The notes beneath the pieces were generated by a model. It was not told where the DNA came from. It was given only the letters and a program-made list of their open reading frames with translations, and did no database searches. Both the position numbers and the translations under genes were made by a program. A DNA stretch of 64,000 nt. Origin: Cristatella mucedo (lineage: Eukaryota > Bryozoa > Phylactolaemata > Cristatellidae). Shown piece after piece: positions 1 to 46,724 of the stretch (position 1 is its first letter; each line of letters starts with the position of its first letter). The stretch covers positions 1,898,001 through 1,962,000 of the forward strand of contig WPIO01000013.1 of the NCBI GenBank assembly GCA_009760855.2, written 5' to 3'.

Positions 1-590
1 AGCGGTGTACATGCATAGATAGAATCTGCTAGTGATTCTTCACAAGGGTGAGTGCTTACTATATGAGGCTTGCTCAACAGCCAGATCAGCGAACTCTGAG
101 GACCGCCTTCCAAAAAGTCGATTCTCCGTGATTTTTCACGGGTGCAAGCTACTCTCATGTAATGCAGCCGGATGGTGGATCTTAAAAGGTCTAATCACTT
201 CACGTTTCTAATTTGTGTTTATTTAGCCTCGCTTGAAAGGTTCTGGAGTATTCCAGATGGTTCCAGACTGTTGTAGAAGGTACCGGAAGTCTAATATCTA
301 ACCGAGACCTACGACCAACTGGATGACTGCAGCCGTGCGGCTCTGCCGTGTGCAAAGGTGCTGTGCTCGGAATTACCAGACCGTTACTTTAATAGCAGGC
401 GCTTCCGTTTAACGTCCGTCTGTATCTTGATGACCACAAAGAGCTTATACCACTTTGTCATGAGCTAGCTCTGGAGGTTCTCAATCCGTTAGAATTTCTC
501 AATCATTGGGAGGTGATGTAACTCGTTGCTGTACTCACAGAGTGGTATGACGTCACACGGTCACGCGACTATCCGTCGCGCCTTCTCAAG
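1..590. other. Intron 8 sequence of the SLC7 gene; nothing recognised
   Basis: Lies downstream, in gene sense, of the exon 8 donor. No coding similarity, LINE or SINE feature was recognised. The final SLC7 exon was looked for here and not found. Confidence 0.5.
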
Positions 591-654
591 TTCAAACTCT
601 GGCCCCAATCTGAAAGAAGCTGTGGCTCGAGCCTGCCGGTAGCGCGGCGCGTAC

Positions 655-37601
<36,947 letters not shown>

Positions 37602-37869
37602 GTCGTCGCGCCGCCTCGGCGGCGGCTGCTGCTCCTGCTGCGGCGGCGGCGGCTCAGCCGCGCGGCGGCGTCGGTCGGTGCTCGCGGTCGACGGGCCCGA
37701 CGGAGCGTAAATCCGATGGAGAGCGGAATCGGCGAACGACTGACGGAGACAGTGCGAACGCGAACGCGCACGTGGCAGGCCAATCTCCCGGTGAGTGCAG
37801 AGTGCTAGATAGCGATGCCGGTCGATCGCGTCACTGCGGCGCGCCGCCCGGGCAAGGTTCAAGGGTCAG

Positions 37870-38480
37870 CGACGAGAGCTCGCTCATACACGCCTTACGC
37901 GATACGTTTAGGCGCTCGCGGGGCCGCTCAGCCGACCCTGTCGCCAATTAACGAGTCGCGCACCGATTCGTGCCTCGTCGTTGAGGCTCGCGCCGCAGCC
38001 GCCGCGCTAAGGCGGCGGCGGCGCGAGCCTCTATAGTCTGCGCTTGAGCGCTCGTTCATACGGACCGCCATCGCTCCGGACTTTCAGGAGTCAGAGGGGC
38101 GGTGTGAAACGTTGCGGAGGAGGAGCCGGCACCCGCGGAACCCGTCGCGGCATTCGTCATCGCAGAACGAATGTAGCCAGACTGTGCAAAGTAAAGGGCC
38201 TCTCGTTGCGTCGCTCGACAGGGAAATTTGAAAGCGTCAGCTTTCCGTTTATTTTCATCGGATGAGGGAGACCGCGCCTAGCCACTAGGCACGGCGCCGC
38301 TGGCGCGGCATCGAAGAGCTGTGCGCCCGCTGCGGCGGCGAGCCACGATGCCGCTGCGAAGGACAGCGAACGCGGTAGCGATGCGATATTTCAGGGCGCA
38401 GTTGGTCAACGTTCGCCTGTCGTCCAACGAGCCACGACGCATAGGGCAGCTCGATGATATGTTCTAGGTCCACAAGCAAT
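37870..38480. other. Upstream flank of SLC7, CpG-rich
   Basis: CpG-rich upstream sequence. No exon recognised. Confidence 0.35.
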
Positions 38481-38484
38481 TTAA

Positions 38485-38818
38485 GTTCTCTCTCTCTCTC
38501 ATTCTATTTCTTTCTTTCTCTTTCTTTCTCTTTCTGTTTCCCTCATTCTCTCTCTCTTTCTTTTTCTCTTTGTCTCTTTTACTTTCCCTTTCTCTCTTTC
38601 TCACTTTCTCTTTCTCTCTTTCTCTTTCTCTTTCTCTTTCTCTTTCTCTATGTCTCTTTCACTTTTTTTTCTCTCTTTCTCTTTCTCTCTTTCTCTTTGT
38701 CTTTTTTCTCTTTCTATCTCTATCTCTCTCTTTCTCTTTCTTTTTTTCTTTCCCTTTGTCTTTGTCTTTCTCCTTCTCTTTCTCTTTCTCTTTCTCTTTC
38801 TCTTTCTCTCTTTCCCTT
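38485..38818. repeat. Polypyrimidine tract (TTTC/TC)n, 334 bp
   Basis: Almost pure C/T on the plus strand, mixing CTCT, TTTC and TTTCTC units. In the sense of the SLC7 gene it is polypurine (GAGA/GAAA), about 0.9 kb upstream of the chosen start codon. The serine/leucine/phenylalanine-rich open frames here are an artefact of this tract. Confidence 0.9.
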
Positions 38819-38819
38819 T

Positions 38820-39400
38820 TGCCGGGGCGCCGCCGTCACTGCGTCAACCTTCGTCGAGCGACGGTGCCGCGACGGCCTCTCCGGTTGGATTTGGCGCCTT
38901 GTAAGTCAGGCTTCGTCGAATTGTCGATTCGACGTCGAGTCGTTCTTAAGCGCTGGCCAAGCCGCGCCGAGTCCCGCGCTTTCCTCGCTCAGCCAGCAGC
39001 GGTTTCTGGGGGCGGCGTGCTCGCTCCGAGCTCTTGCCGCCGCCGCCGTCCAAAGAGCGTCGAGAAGGCGGCCGTCCGAGGTAGCACCCTACAGGAGCGA
39101 CCGAGCGACGGCGTCGCGGAGGTGGCGCCCTGCTGAGCCCTGCCGGTCCAAGGTAGCCCCTCTCCGAAGCGTGACCTTGGACCGACCTTTGATCGCAGGA
39201 GCGCGAGAGCGTGAGAGCGACCGAAGTAGCGGCGAAATTCGAGTCCAGCGCTCGAATGGTCTGCGCTGCCGTCGGCACAGGCATCGCGCTAGGCGGCCGC
39301 CTCCGCAGCGCGGTGCCTGCGCTGAGGCGGCTAGTGCGCGGCGCTACTGCGAGGAGCTCGCGACGCCGCGATTCCAGCCCGTTCGCTCGGTGTAGTAGTG
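38820..39400. other. CpG-rich block, no gene recognised
   Basis: CpG-dense, with Ser/Arg-rich open frames on both strands that look compositional. It could be an upstream promoter or a noncoding first exon of SLC7, or part of another gene; nothing in the sequence decides it. Confidence 0.35.
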
Positions 39401-39432
39401 CTGTGTAATGTAGCTCCTTCTGTAGCTCCGCA

Positions 39433-39456
39433 AAGTCACGCTTTTTGGAATCGAAT

Positions 39457-39503
<47 letters not shown>

Positions 39504-39945
39504 GTATATATATATCTGTGTATATATGTATGTATGTATCTCGTACGAAGCTCAAATCCTTTGGAGACCGTGCCTTGAGTTCGTTTGAGTGCCAACAGCC
39601 TGGAACTCACTTCCGACTAGCGTCATGACATCCCCTGACTTGACCACATTTAAAAAGAAACTAAAGACGCACCTATTTATCACTGGATTAAGTATGTCCA
39701 CGTGATTCGCCCTTAAGTATGTCCACGTGATTCGCCCTTTGCGTGCTTATGGGTACTGACACCGTGCATTCTGCCACTAACCATTTTTGCATGTTGACCC
39801 TGTGCATGTCACCTCTAACCATGTTGCGCTTGTTGTTCATTGAGCATGCTACTGCTAACCATTCGACCGCGCTTTCTTTGCAGCAAGTGTAAAGTGCTAG
39901 AAAGAGATTGGGTTTTCCAAGGGCGCTATACAAATGTATTATTAT
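39433..39945 (+). mobile_element. LINE-A copy with internal (TA)n expansion
   Basis: Starts CACGCTTTTTGGAATCG, has a (TA)n run at 39460-39540 in place of the short variable stretch, then CTCGTACGAAGCTCAAATCC, the C-terminal end, the 3' UTR (39690-39730 has a duplicated AAGTATGTCCACGTGATTCG) and the hairpin at 39891-39933. Confidence 0.85.
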
Positions 39946-40009
39946 TTTTAAGCAGATTAAGTGGGTGTTACCCGGAAGAGTTTTCTATATCACACTGACA
40001 GTCCGAGGG

Positions 40010-40172
40010 GCCGTGATAGTCCAGGAGGTGAGGTGTTGGCTATTCATGACCTAGGTCGTGGGTTTGAATCATCCAGTGGGCCGTCCTTATTGCCAACTGC
40101 GAGCGGTAGTGATAGCCATTAAGGCTCTTCTACCGCTATATGAGTGAGGCTTTTAAATCAGCCAATACTTCA
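40010..40172 (+). mobile_element. SINE-1 copy, near complete
   Basis: A-box-like GATAGTCCAGGAGG, B box GGGTTTGAATC, CCAGTGGGCCGTCC, TTGCCAACTGCGAGCGG, GATAGCCATTAAGGC, TTCTACCGCTATATGAGTG, AGGCTTTTAAATCAGCC. The clearest plus-strand example of the family. Confidence 0.85.
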
Positions 40173-40181
40173 TTTATTATT

Positions 40182-40262
40182 TTAATAATAATAATATATT
40201 TGGTATAGCGCCCTCAGAGAGATAAATCTTCATCTAGACACTTTACATTGGCTGTAAAGAAG
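40182..40262 (-). mobile_element. LINE-A/SINE-2 type hairpin fragment, minus strand
   Basis: TAATAATAATAATATATTTGG, TATAGCGCCCTCAGAGAG and CATCTAGACACTTTAC. It directly follows the plus-strand SINE-1, so their tails converge. Confidence 0.72.
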
Positions 40263-40589
40263 CTGCAAACAGTTATAGCAAGTATACTAATTTGTGCCAT
40301 CTTCAATCGCCGACGGCAGAGTGCAAGCAACAGAAGCACACCCTCAAACTCACCGGTCACATCATTCGGATACCGAGTAATCAGCTTGGGAACCTCACTA
40401 TCCGGACACATTATTTCCCAGGTTGCAACGTTCAAACCTGATGCCCAGTCTCCGGGGTACGCAAGCTACAAGACTGGTATCAATCAGTACAGGACTACGT
40501 AAATCAGCTGCAAAGATTTAATCTGCCCAGCACATTCTAATAGCATGAACAAGAATACAATTAAGCAGCCATCGCAGATCGCGATGCCA

Positions 40590-41190
40590 TTTTAAGTGGC
40601 ATGTGGTACGCATGTGGTAGCCAACAGACTTGATCTCATTCGACAAACAGAAATTAAGAAGCAGAGCCGAGTTGGGAAGGCGGTCAAGGAACTGAATAGC
40701 ATGGAAGCAGAAACTCAGAATGGCTGAAAAAGATGTTCCACAGTCGGAAGCAGGAGAATATATGTCGTTGAGGGAGAATTTCGGAAGTGAGTTTCACAGT
40801 CTAGGACCCGCAGAGCAGATGCTTCAGTCACCACGTTCTCTAAGCATAGTAATGGAACAGCTAATTTATTGCCCATAGAGAACCTGAAGGCAGGAGGAGA
40901 CTGAAACTGGTGCAGCAGTTCAGCTAGGTGTGAAGGAGCCAAGCGATTGCCGATCTTTTGGTTCAGCGTAAGAACTTTATACGGTGCCATTTAATCAACC
41001 AGGAACCATCTCAGCTCTTTCAGCAAAGCAGACACACGGCTGAACTTGTGGGAATTACTAACTAGCCTTGCAGTCATATTCATCACCAGCTTTCGTGGCC
41101 TAATGGCCTTTTTCGGTCACATGCCGAAGAGATCTCTATTTCCAATGCCTAACTGGAGACGACACTTCGGGCAAAACCTTTGGCAAAGGA
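40590..41190 (-). mobile_element. LINE-B 3' copy, minus strand
   Basis: Reverse complement of the LINE-B 3' coding part: CAACAGACTTGATCTCATTCG, AGGCGGTCAAGGAACTG, TTCGGAAGTGAGTTTCACAG, CTAATTTATTGCCCATAGAG, CTTTTTCGGTCACATGCCG. Confidence 0.78.
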
Positions 41191-41394
41191 GCTATAACAA
41201 GAGCTTACTGCAGCAAGCCCTTACGAGCGCAGAGAGCGAGAAATTTTGAGAAAAAGAGAGAGAGAGTAAACAAGAACAGAGCAACGTGCGGTAACTAGGA
41301 CAGGGTCACGAATTCGAACAGTGTAGTTGATTGGCCTGCTTCTGTGCACATCCGTCGGGTTCCCTTCTGGCCTAATAGGCAGAGCTGGCGCTTT

Positions 41395-41630
41395 CGCTCT
41401 AGAGACTGATTTCGTTTTTGTAGCAAATGTGTGCACACAAGCCGGAAGAGCTGCGAGGAGCGAGTCATAGAAGTCGAGAGGGGGTGTCACAAATGCATGG
41501 TAATAATGTTATATAATAACTTTGATTGGGTAGCCCTATCTTGGCAGACCGGAATGCAATGTAGATGAAAGCACGTAGAATTGTTTGTGGAGCTGATGCA
41601 ATTGCCTAGTGAAAGGTCACTATGGAACAA

Positions 41631-41632
<2 letters not shown>
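41395..41632 (-). mobile_element. LINE-A RT fragment, minus strand
   Basis: GAAGTCGAGAGGGGGTGTCAC, AATGCATGG and GTGGAGCTGATGCAATTGCC match the reverse of the LINE-A segment VHAFVTSRLDF and DDHISST. It runs into a (TA)n/(TG)n microsatellite. Confidence 0.7.
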
Positions 41633-41721
<89 letters not shown>

Positions 41722-41866
41722 AATGCGTGAGCGCGTGCACGTTCGTGTGTGTGCGTGTGTGTGTGTGTGTGCGTGTGTGTGTGTGTGTGCGTGCGTGTGT
41801 GTGTGTGGGTGTGTGTATGTGTGGGCGCACGCGCGTGCGCGTGTGTGTGTTTGTGTGTGTGTACGC
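41633..41866. repeat. Compound (TA)n-(TG)n microsatellite
   Basis: (TA)n to about 41720, then (TG)n with GCGTGC interruptions to 41866. It begins within the RT region of a LINE-A fragment. Confidence 0.95.
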
Positions 41867-42315
41867 TGGCTACCACGTTGAATAGCCCGCTATGCGAACT
41901 TTGACCATAGCCAAACCTGACACGGCTCCATGAACGAACGAACGACGCCATATTCGCTGGCTAAGGAGACGTTTGATGGCCAGTATAAGAATTCTTGGAC
42001 CGTGCATCTGCGATTCGACAGCGTTTTAGTGTTAACGCCTTGTGGACGATGGGCGAGCTAAAATTCGTCATCCGTCGCCCCCCAGCCGGGCAAGGCTCGG
42101 TCGGGAGGGAGTTGGGTGGTGGTGACAGGTGCACCGCATAGGCTGGTCGCTGTTCTCGCTAGCGGGTATTGCTAACCATCCTGGGTTAGTAAGGGCTCGG
42201 AGTAGAGGGGGAGGAACGGGTACGGACATTTCCCCCTGGATGTTACGCCTACGGTCATCCCCCCCCCGACATTCCCCCGGATATTTCCCCCTGGGGTAGG
42301 ACATTCCCCCGTATA

Positions 42316-42488
42316 TGGTTTAGGGTTTTAGGGTTTAAGGTTTAGTGTTTAGGGTTTTAGGGTTTAGAGTTCAGTGTTTATGGTTTATGGTTTTAGGGTT
42401 TAGGGTTTAGGATTTAGTATTTAGGGTTTAGGGGTTCACGGGTTTAAGGTTTTTAGGGTTTAGTGTTTAAGGTTTTAGGATTTAGGGT
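42316..42488 (+). repeat. Degenerate TTTAGGG-like interstitial tract
   Basis: About 25 imperfect units of GGTTTAG, AGGGTTT and TTTTAGGG with many single-base variants. Confidence 0.85.
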
Positions 42489-42857
42489 GGGCTGCACATC
42501 AGCCACCTAAATACCCCCTTGCACGCATTCCGCGCTTTTATTAATACGTATTAGAGCGTAACGAGATCTCTTGTGATCGATTTACACTCAGTGGACCTGT
42601 TAGGCTTCGCGCTCATTTGCAGGAACGCGCGACACGCCGTAGCGCGCACCCTCTTTGACGGGTATGAACAGGTGCCTGGTGGCGTCGGGCGGGACCGAAC
42701 TCCCGTGGGACCGAACTGTATAGCTCGCCGACGCCGCTGCCGCTTCCGCCGCAGTCGCAGCTGCCGCCGCTCGCTCCATTAGAAACTATCCTTCCAATCC
42801 ATCCATCCATCCAATTATACTGAGTTGGTTTTATTTCAATAGAACGTGAAATTCATT

Positions 42858-42859
<2 letters not shown>

Positions 42860-42895
<36 letters not shown>
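42860..42895. repeat. (TA)n microsatellite
   Basis: Eighteen TA units inside the 42.2-43.05 kb inverted-arm unit. Confidence 0.97.
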
Positions 42896-42899
<4 letters not shown>

Positions 42900-43099
42900 C
42901 TGTATTCTTAGTTATACATTCATCCACATAGGGGGTAAATTCCTACCCCGGGGAGAAATTTCCGGGGAGGCAATGTCCTAGGGTCCACGTGGGGGAAATG
43001 TCCGGGGGGGGGGAACGTTCATGGCGGGGTGGGGAGAAATGTCCTACAACAGGAGGAACATTCAACATGCTCGGGCCGGTCGCTCCCAATAGGCTATAG

Positions 43100-44390
43100 C
43101 TATAGCTGCGACCGTTCACCGGGGTCGAGTAGGCAAGTTGCGGCGGTCGACCTATTTCGCTAAAGCGGGCAGCTCGCCGAGCATTAGTCCAGCAGACTTT
43201 TAGGCAGTGTCCGCTCGAGGGCCACGAGAACGCCGCCCGACTGCGCCGTCAGAGCGGCAGGCTGCGCGCAGCCTGCCGCTCAGATTATCCGACCCAGTCG
43301 TAACTCGCTCGAGCGATCGCGATCTGTTATCGCGTGGGCCACTTCTTTGCCGAAAGCGCTCGGCGGGAATAGACTGGCAACGGCGGCGCCACTGTCGCTC
43401 GCTTGCTGCTTGCCAGCCGTAATGCTGCTGCCTTGGTCACCGGCCTCACTCCGCTGCTGGCTCTTAGCTCGGCAGTGATTCGCTGGCGAGTTAAGGACCC
43501 GCATCGTTGGACTCGATTCTTGCAGCAGACAGCTCGTTGCCTCCTGCGATCCTACTGAGCAGCTTGGCGGCGGCGATGGCGCATCGTCACCGCGACAGCG
43601 AGCGACGCACTCACGCTTCTTCTCAGAAAGAGATCGAAGAGAAGAGTGCCCTGTCGGGTTTTCTGGTGGCTATTCGGACGTGCAGATCGCTCTGCGCCGG
43701 TTTCCGGCCGCCGTGCGGCCCGCCGCGCGGCGGCGGCGGCGGCTGGATGAGAGCGCCGGAACAGCTTTCGAGTATCAGCATATCCGGTAGCTTCCTCGCG
43801 GTTCCTCGCGGGCCGAGTGAAGGGACGGTGGTGCGCTCGCGCGCGATTTTGCGGCGTACGGACGAGCCGTGGCGCAGCAGCGAGCAATGTGCCGCGGGGT
43901 CGCGCGAGCGCGGGGTCGTCGCATCATTAGCTGCTGTCCGGCTCTGGCCGCCGAGGCGAAAGGTAGCGAATGCAGCTCTCGACCTCGCGCCGAGAAAGGC
44001 CGACGCATTGCGGAGTGACCGATCGCACCCGATTATCGAGCTCTGCGTCGGAGCCCTTCAAGTGAGAAGCAAGGCACGCTGCTGCGGCTGCGGCGGAGGC
44101 GGCGGCGGCGGCGGCGGCGGCGGACAAAAGCGGTCGCTGTGGTGGCGACGCACGGAGAATGTCGTGCGCGGAGAATGGCCAGCCGGTCAGCACCACCCTC
44201 CCCCACCCCAACTCGTGCGAGAGCTTTTACCAACAACGCTGACGTTACTTTGCTCACCGACGAGCACTATACCAGCGCTGAACGTGAGATCGTTGTCATT
44301 CTGAAGACAGGAAGTGTGGAAGAAGGAGAGCACGGCGCTCACACTGCACGACCTTGCCCAATGCACGACCTTGCCCTCACATTGCACGAT
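43100..44390. other. CpG island without a recognised gene
   Basis: CpG-dense with a (GGC)n run at 44094-44124. Open frames on both strands (43507-44304 plus and several minus) are Arg/Ala/Ser-rich without motifs. It could hold a promoter or a noncoding first exon of a neighbouring gene. Confidence 0.35.
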
Positions 44391-44394
44391 CAAT

Positions 44395-44545
44395 GATTGC
44401 GAATTCGAGTTAAGCAGTTGGCGATATTTTCTTGCCCACTGCAAGCGAGCGAGCAGCAGCAAGTGGTGGCGATGGCTGGCGAGGCTCTGCTGTAGCAAAG
44501 TACGTAGGTGAGGCTGTTACATCGGCTATACAAGCCTAAGCAGGA
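44395..44545 (+). mobile_element. SINE-1 copy, degraded
   Basis: ATTGCGAATTCGAGTTAAGC (B-box region), TTGCCCACTGCAAGCG, GGCGATGGCTGGCGAGGC and GTGAGGCTGTTACATCGGC follow SINE-1 order. Confidence 0.55.
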
Positions 44546-44660
44546 AACACTTCTTGTATTAGCTCTTGGTTATTTATTCTGTGGCAGCGAGTTGTAAAGC
44601 ACCCGCATTGAGCTTCAACTCTTTTAGGATTTTATGCCAAAAATCTGACTTGGTCAGAGC

Positions 44661-44795
44661 TGGTTTGGTCCAGCGCGGCTAAGGTGCTCGCCCCGACCAA
44701 GGTCTGGCAGAGGTCGTGGGCTCGAGACCCGAGGCACATGTGAAGTGCCCGGATAGAGATTAAGTTCTCTTGGGGCGCTATACAAATGAATTATA
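44661..44795 (+). mobile_element. SINE-2 copy, best preserved
   Basis: Head TGGTTTGGTCCAGCGCGG, A-box region GGCTAAGGTGCTCG, B box GGGCTCGAGACCC, then immediately TGTGAAGTGCCCGGATAG, GATTAAGTTCTCTTGGGGC, GCTATACAAATGAATTA. A tRNA-like head of about 75 nt is joined to the LINE-A 3' hairpin, with a T/A-rich tail. Confidence 0.85.
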
Positions 44796-44959
44796 CATTT
44801 ATCATCCTTATTATGCTCATTACATTCTTGCCCGCAGTAGTGTATGCTTTTGCTGCTGCCAAGCATGTCCATAGAAAGAAAAGATAGCTGTAAGACTTGG
44901 ACGGCATACACGAACCTCAAGGTGTGCAGAATCATAATAAACACACGCTTAAGATTTCG

Positions 44960-45743
44960 GTTTATCTATTAGCGTCGTGGACATGACGAAGAGAGCAGAG
45001 TACTTGCTGGTACGTCCACTACGCACATACGGCGAACAGCATTGCAGACGTCGAATCTCGTACGTCCGAATGCAGCCGCTAGGCGTTCTGGGTAGTTCAA
45101 CGGGCCGACAGAGGGCGCAGCCTCGTGCGACACTTGCCATTCGCTTCCGTCTTCGATGTCCGGATGCGAGCGAGAGTGAGCGCCCGCCGAGAACGAACGC
45201 CTCGCCTTATCGCTCGCCTTCAAGTACGCCCGAGTGGAGCGCGTCTGCATGCAGCGCCGTCTGCCGACGAGCCGCCGCGGCTGCGGCGTTCTCCTCGCTC
45301 TCCGCGCGCGAGCGCACGTCCGGCCTAGATAAACCGGCGTGGAAGGGGATGCGGCCGAGAGCGGTCGCGCCGCGGCTGCGGCATCGAAATCGGATTACGA
45401 GCGTTCTAGAAACCAATTAGCGGGTGCCGGCGCTAACCTGCTAATCTGCGCGCACGACTTGGCAGCCGCCTTCAAAATTTCCGACGCCCCTGGCGGCTGG
45501 TCGAGAAAATTTACGGAGCTCGCTGGCCGTGAGCGCCGGCAGCCAGCGGTGAGACTGACCCAGCAGGCGCCGTCGGACGTTTTCGCGTCCCACCGTCGTC
45601 GCCGTCGCTGCCGCCGCCGTCGCCGCCATCGCCGCAGCGTTCCGCTCGTGCCCTGGTCTGAGCACGGTCGGAGAGAGTCGAGTGCAACGAACTGCGCCGC
45701 ATGCGCAGAGTCCGCAGCAGCAGTTATGCAGCGCATTACAGCT

Positions 45744-45807
<64 letters not shown>

Positions 45808-46000
45808 ACACAATGCGCGCACAGCGATGCCTGCGGCGGCGGCGGCTGCGGCGGCGGCTGCGGCGGCGGCTGCGTACGCGCAATCATTGCCTGCGGCGGC
45901 GGCGGCGGCGGCTGCGCAAGCGTGCAGACTGACTTGACCGGTTCGTCTTACGGCACTCACGAAAGCAGGCGAGATAGGGGCTTGCTGGATTGAGTGCTCA
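44960..46000. other. CpG island with (GCG)n runs; no gene recognised
   Basis: CpG-dense block with overlapping open frames in most frames, including poly-Ala, poly-Gly and poly-Arg stretches that come from the (GCG)n runs. No domain seen. Possible promoter. Confidence 0.35.
45740..45915. repeat. (GCG)n trinucleotide runs
   Basis: An uninterrupted run at about 45742-45807 (roughly 22 units) and a second, imperfect GCGGCGGCT run at 45829-45915. Confidence 0.95.
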
Positions 46001-46137
46001 GAAACTGTTCGCGACGTGACTGAAGGCGAGAGCGGCGACGTGCTGCTTCTGCATGGCGCTCGGTGCATTTGCCTTTTACTTCGCGTGCGCGCTTCGTGCA
46101 TGCTCACCGGTGCATTAGTTGGGTGCATTTTAATCAA

Positions 46138-46169
46138 CCGGCACGCCAGCTAACCAGCTGGCGTGCCGG
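46138..46169. other. Perfect hairpin, 14-bp stem and 4-nt loop
   Basis: CCGGCACGCCAGCT, loop AACC, AGCTGGCGTGCCGG. All 14 pairs match. No T-run follows, and there is no adjacent gene to assign it to. Confidence 0.9.
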
Positions 46170-46377
46170 CACTGTCTTCTCGCATGCATTTGCACACGCA
46201 ATGAGGATGCCAGCGCAAGATTACTGGGCACTTTTGCATGCTTGCCTAAGCATGAGAGTGTTAATCTTAATACGACATTTACATGGCATCCTCTGAGAAG
46301 CAAATCTCTTTCGTAGCAATTTACAAGAGCTGTAAGGGAAGCATGTCAATAGGGCCGTCTTAGCAAGCACAGTGTTT

Positions 46378-46724
46378 ACGCAACGACAACTGCTCTCCTA
46401 CTGCCGACTATGGCACATCCTTTTCAGCGGCCCTGAGCTGCTACTTCTATGCTACTCACTACCTCAACTTCTCTCCTGACTCTGCTAGGCTTCCCACTTT
46501 CTCTTTGTTGCGTGCGACGAAGTCTGTTGGCTACCGAATGCGTACCGAAAGCCGCTTAGGCTGTGAATGCGCTATACAAAACTCTCCTGCGTAACACCCA
46601 CATTAGTCTTTATGACTTTGTGGAGTTACAGACGAAGATACATTACATTGCATTGCATTGCATTGCACTGCACTGCACTGCACTGCACTGCATTGCATTA
46701 CACTGCATTGCATTACATTACATT
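46378..46724 (+). mobile_element. LINE-B 3' copy with 9-bp target-site duplication
   Basis: Starts ACGCAACGACAACTGCTCTCC, carries the LINE-B C-terminal end, 3' UTR (GCTATACAAAACTCTCCTGC) and a pentanucleotide tail. ACAGTGTTT occurs at 46369-46377 and 46725-46733, directly flanking it. Host LINE-A continues on both sides. Confidence 0.85.
46640..46724 (+). repeat. Pentanucleotide (CATTG/CACTG/CATTA)n tail of LINE-B
   Basis: About 17 five-base units, mostly CATTG, CACTG and CATTA, at the 3' end of the LINE-B copy. Confidence 0.92.

Larger units (their letters stand above)
42224..43046. repeat. Inverted C-rich/G-rich arms around a telomere-like tract
   Basis: Left arm 42275-42310 (CCCCGGATATTTCCCCCTGG, GGTAGGACATTCCCCC) matches the reverse complement of 42931-42967 over about 36 bp with few differences. 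The motif GGACATTTCCCCC occurs at 42224-42236, 42267-42277 and 42298-42310; the opposite form GGGGGAAATGTCC occurs at 42991-43003 and 43031-43046. Between the arms lie the telomere-like tract (42316-42488), a unique stretch and a (TA)n run. It could be a non-autonomous DNA element; no transposase is seen. Confidence 0.6.

Noticed and set aside
38454-39395. A 313-codon plus-strand open frame rich in Leu, Ser and Phe
   Set aside because: Its first part is the polypyrimidine tract and the rest is CpG-rich sequence without a domain or splice-supported continuation.
42316-42488. True chromosome end
   Set aside because: Units are degenerate, of mixed TTTAGGG-like form, and flanked on both sides by ordinary sequence; at most an interstitial tract.
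45339-46137. Poly-Ala, poly-Gly and poly-Arg open frames on both strands
   Set aside because: They follow the (GCG)n runs and have no motif; open in most frames at once.
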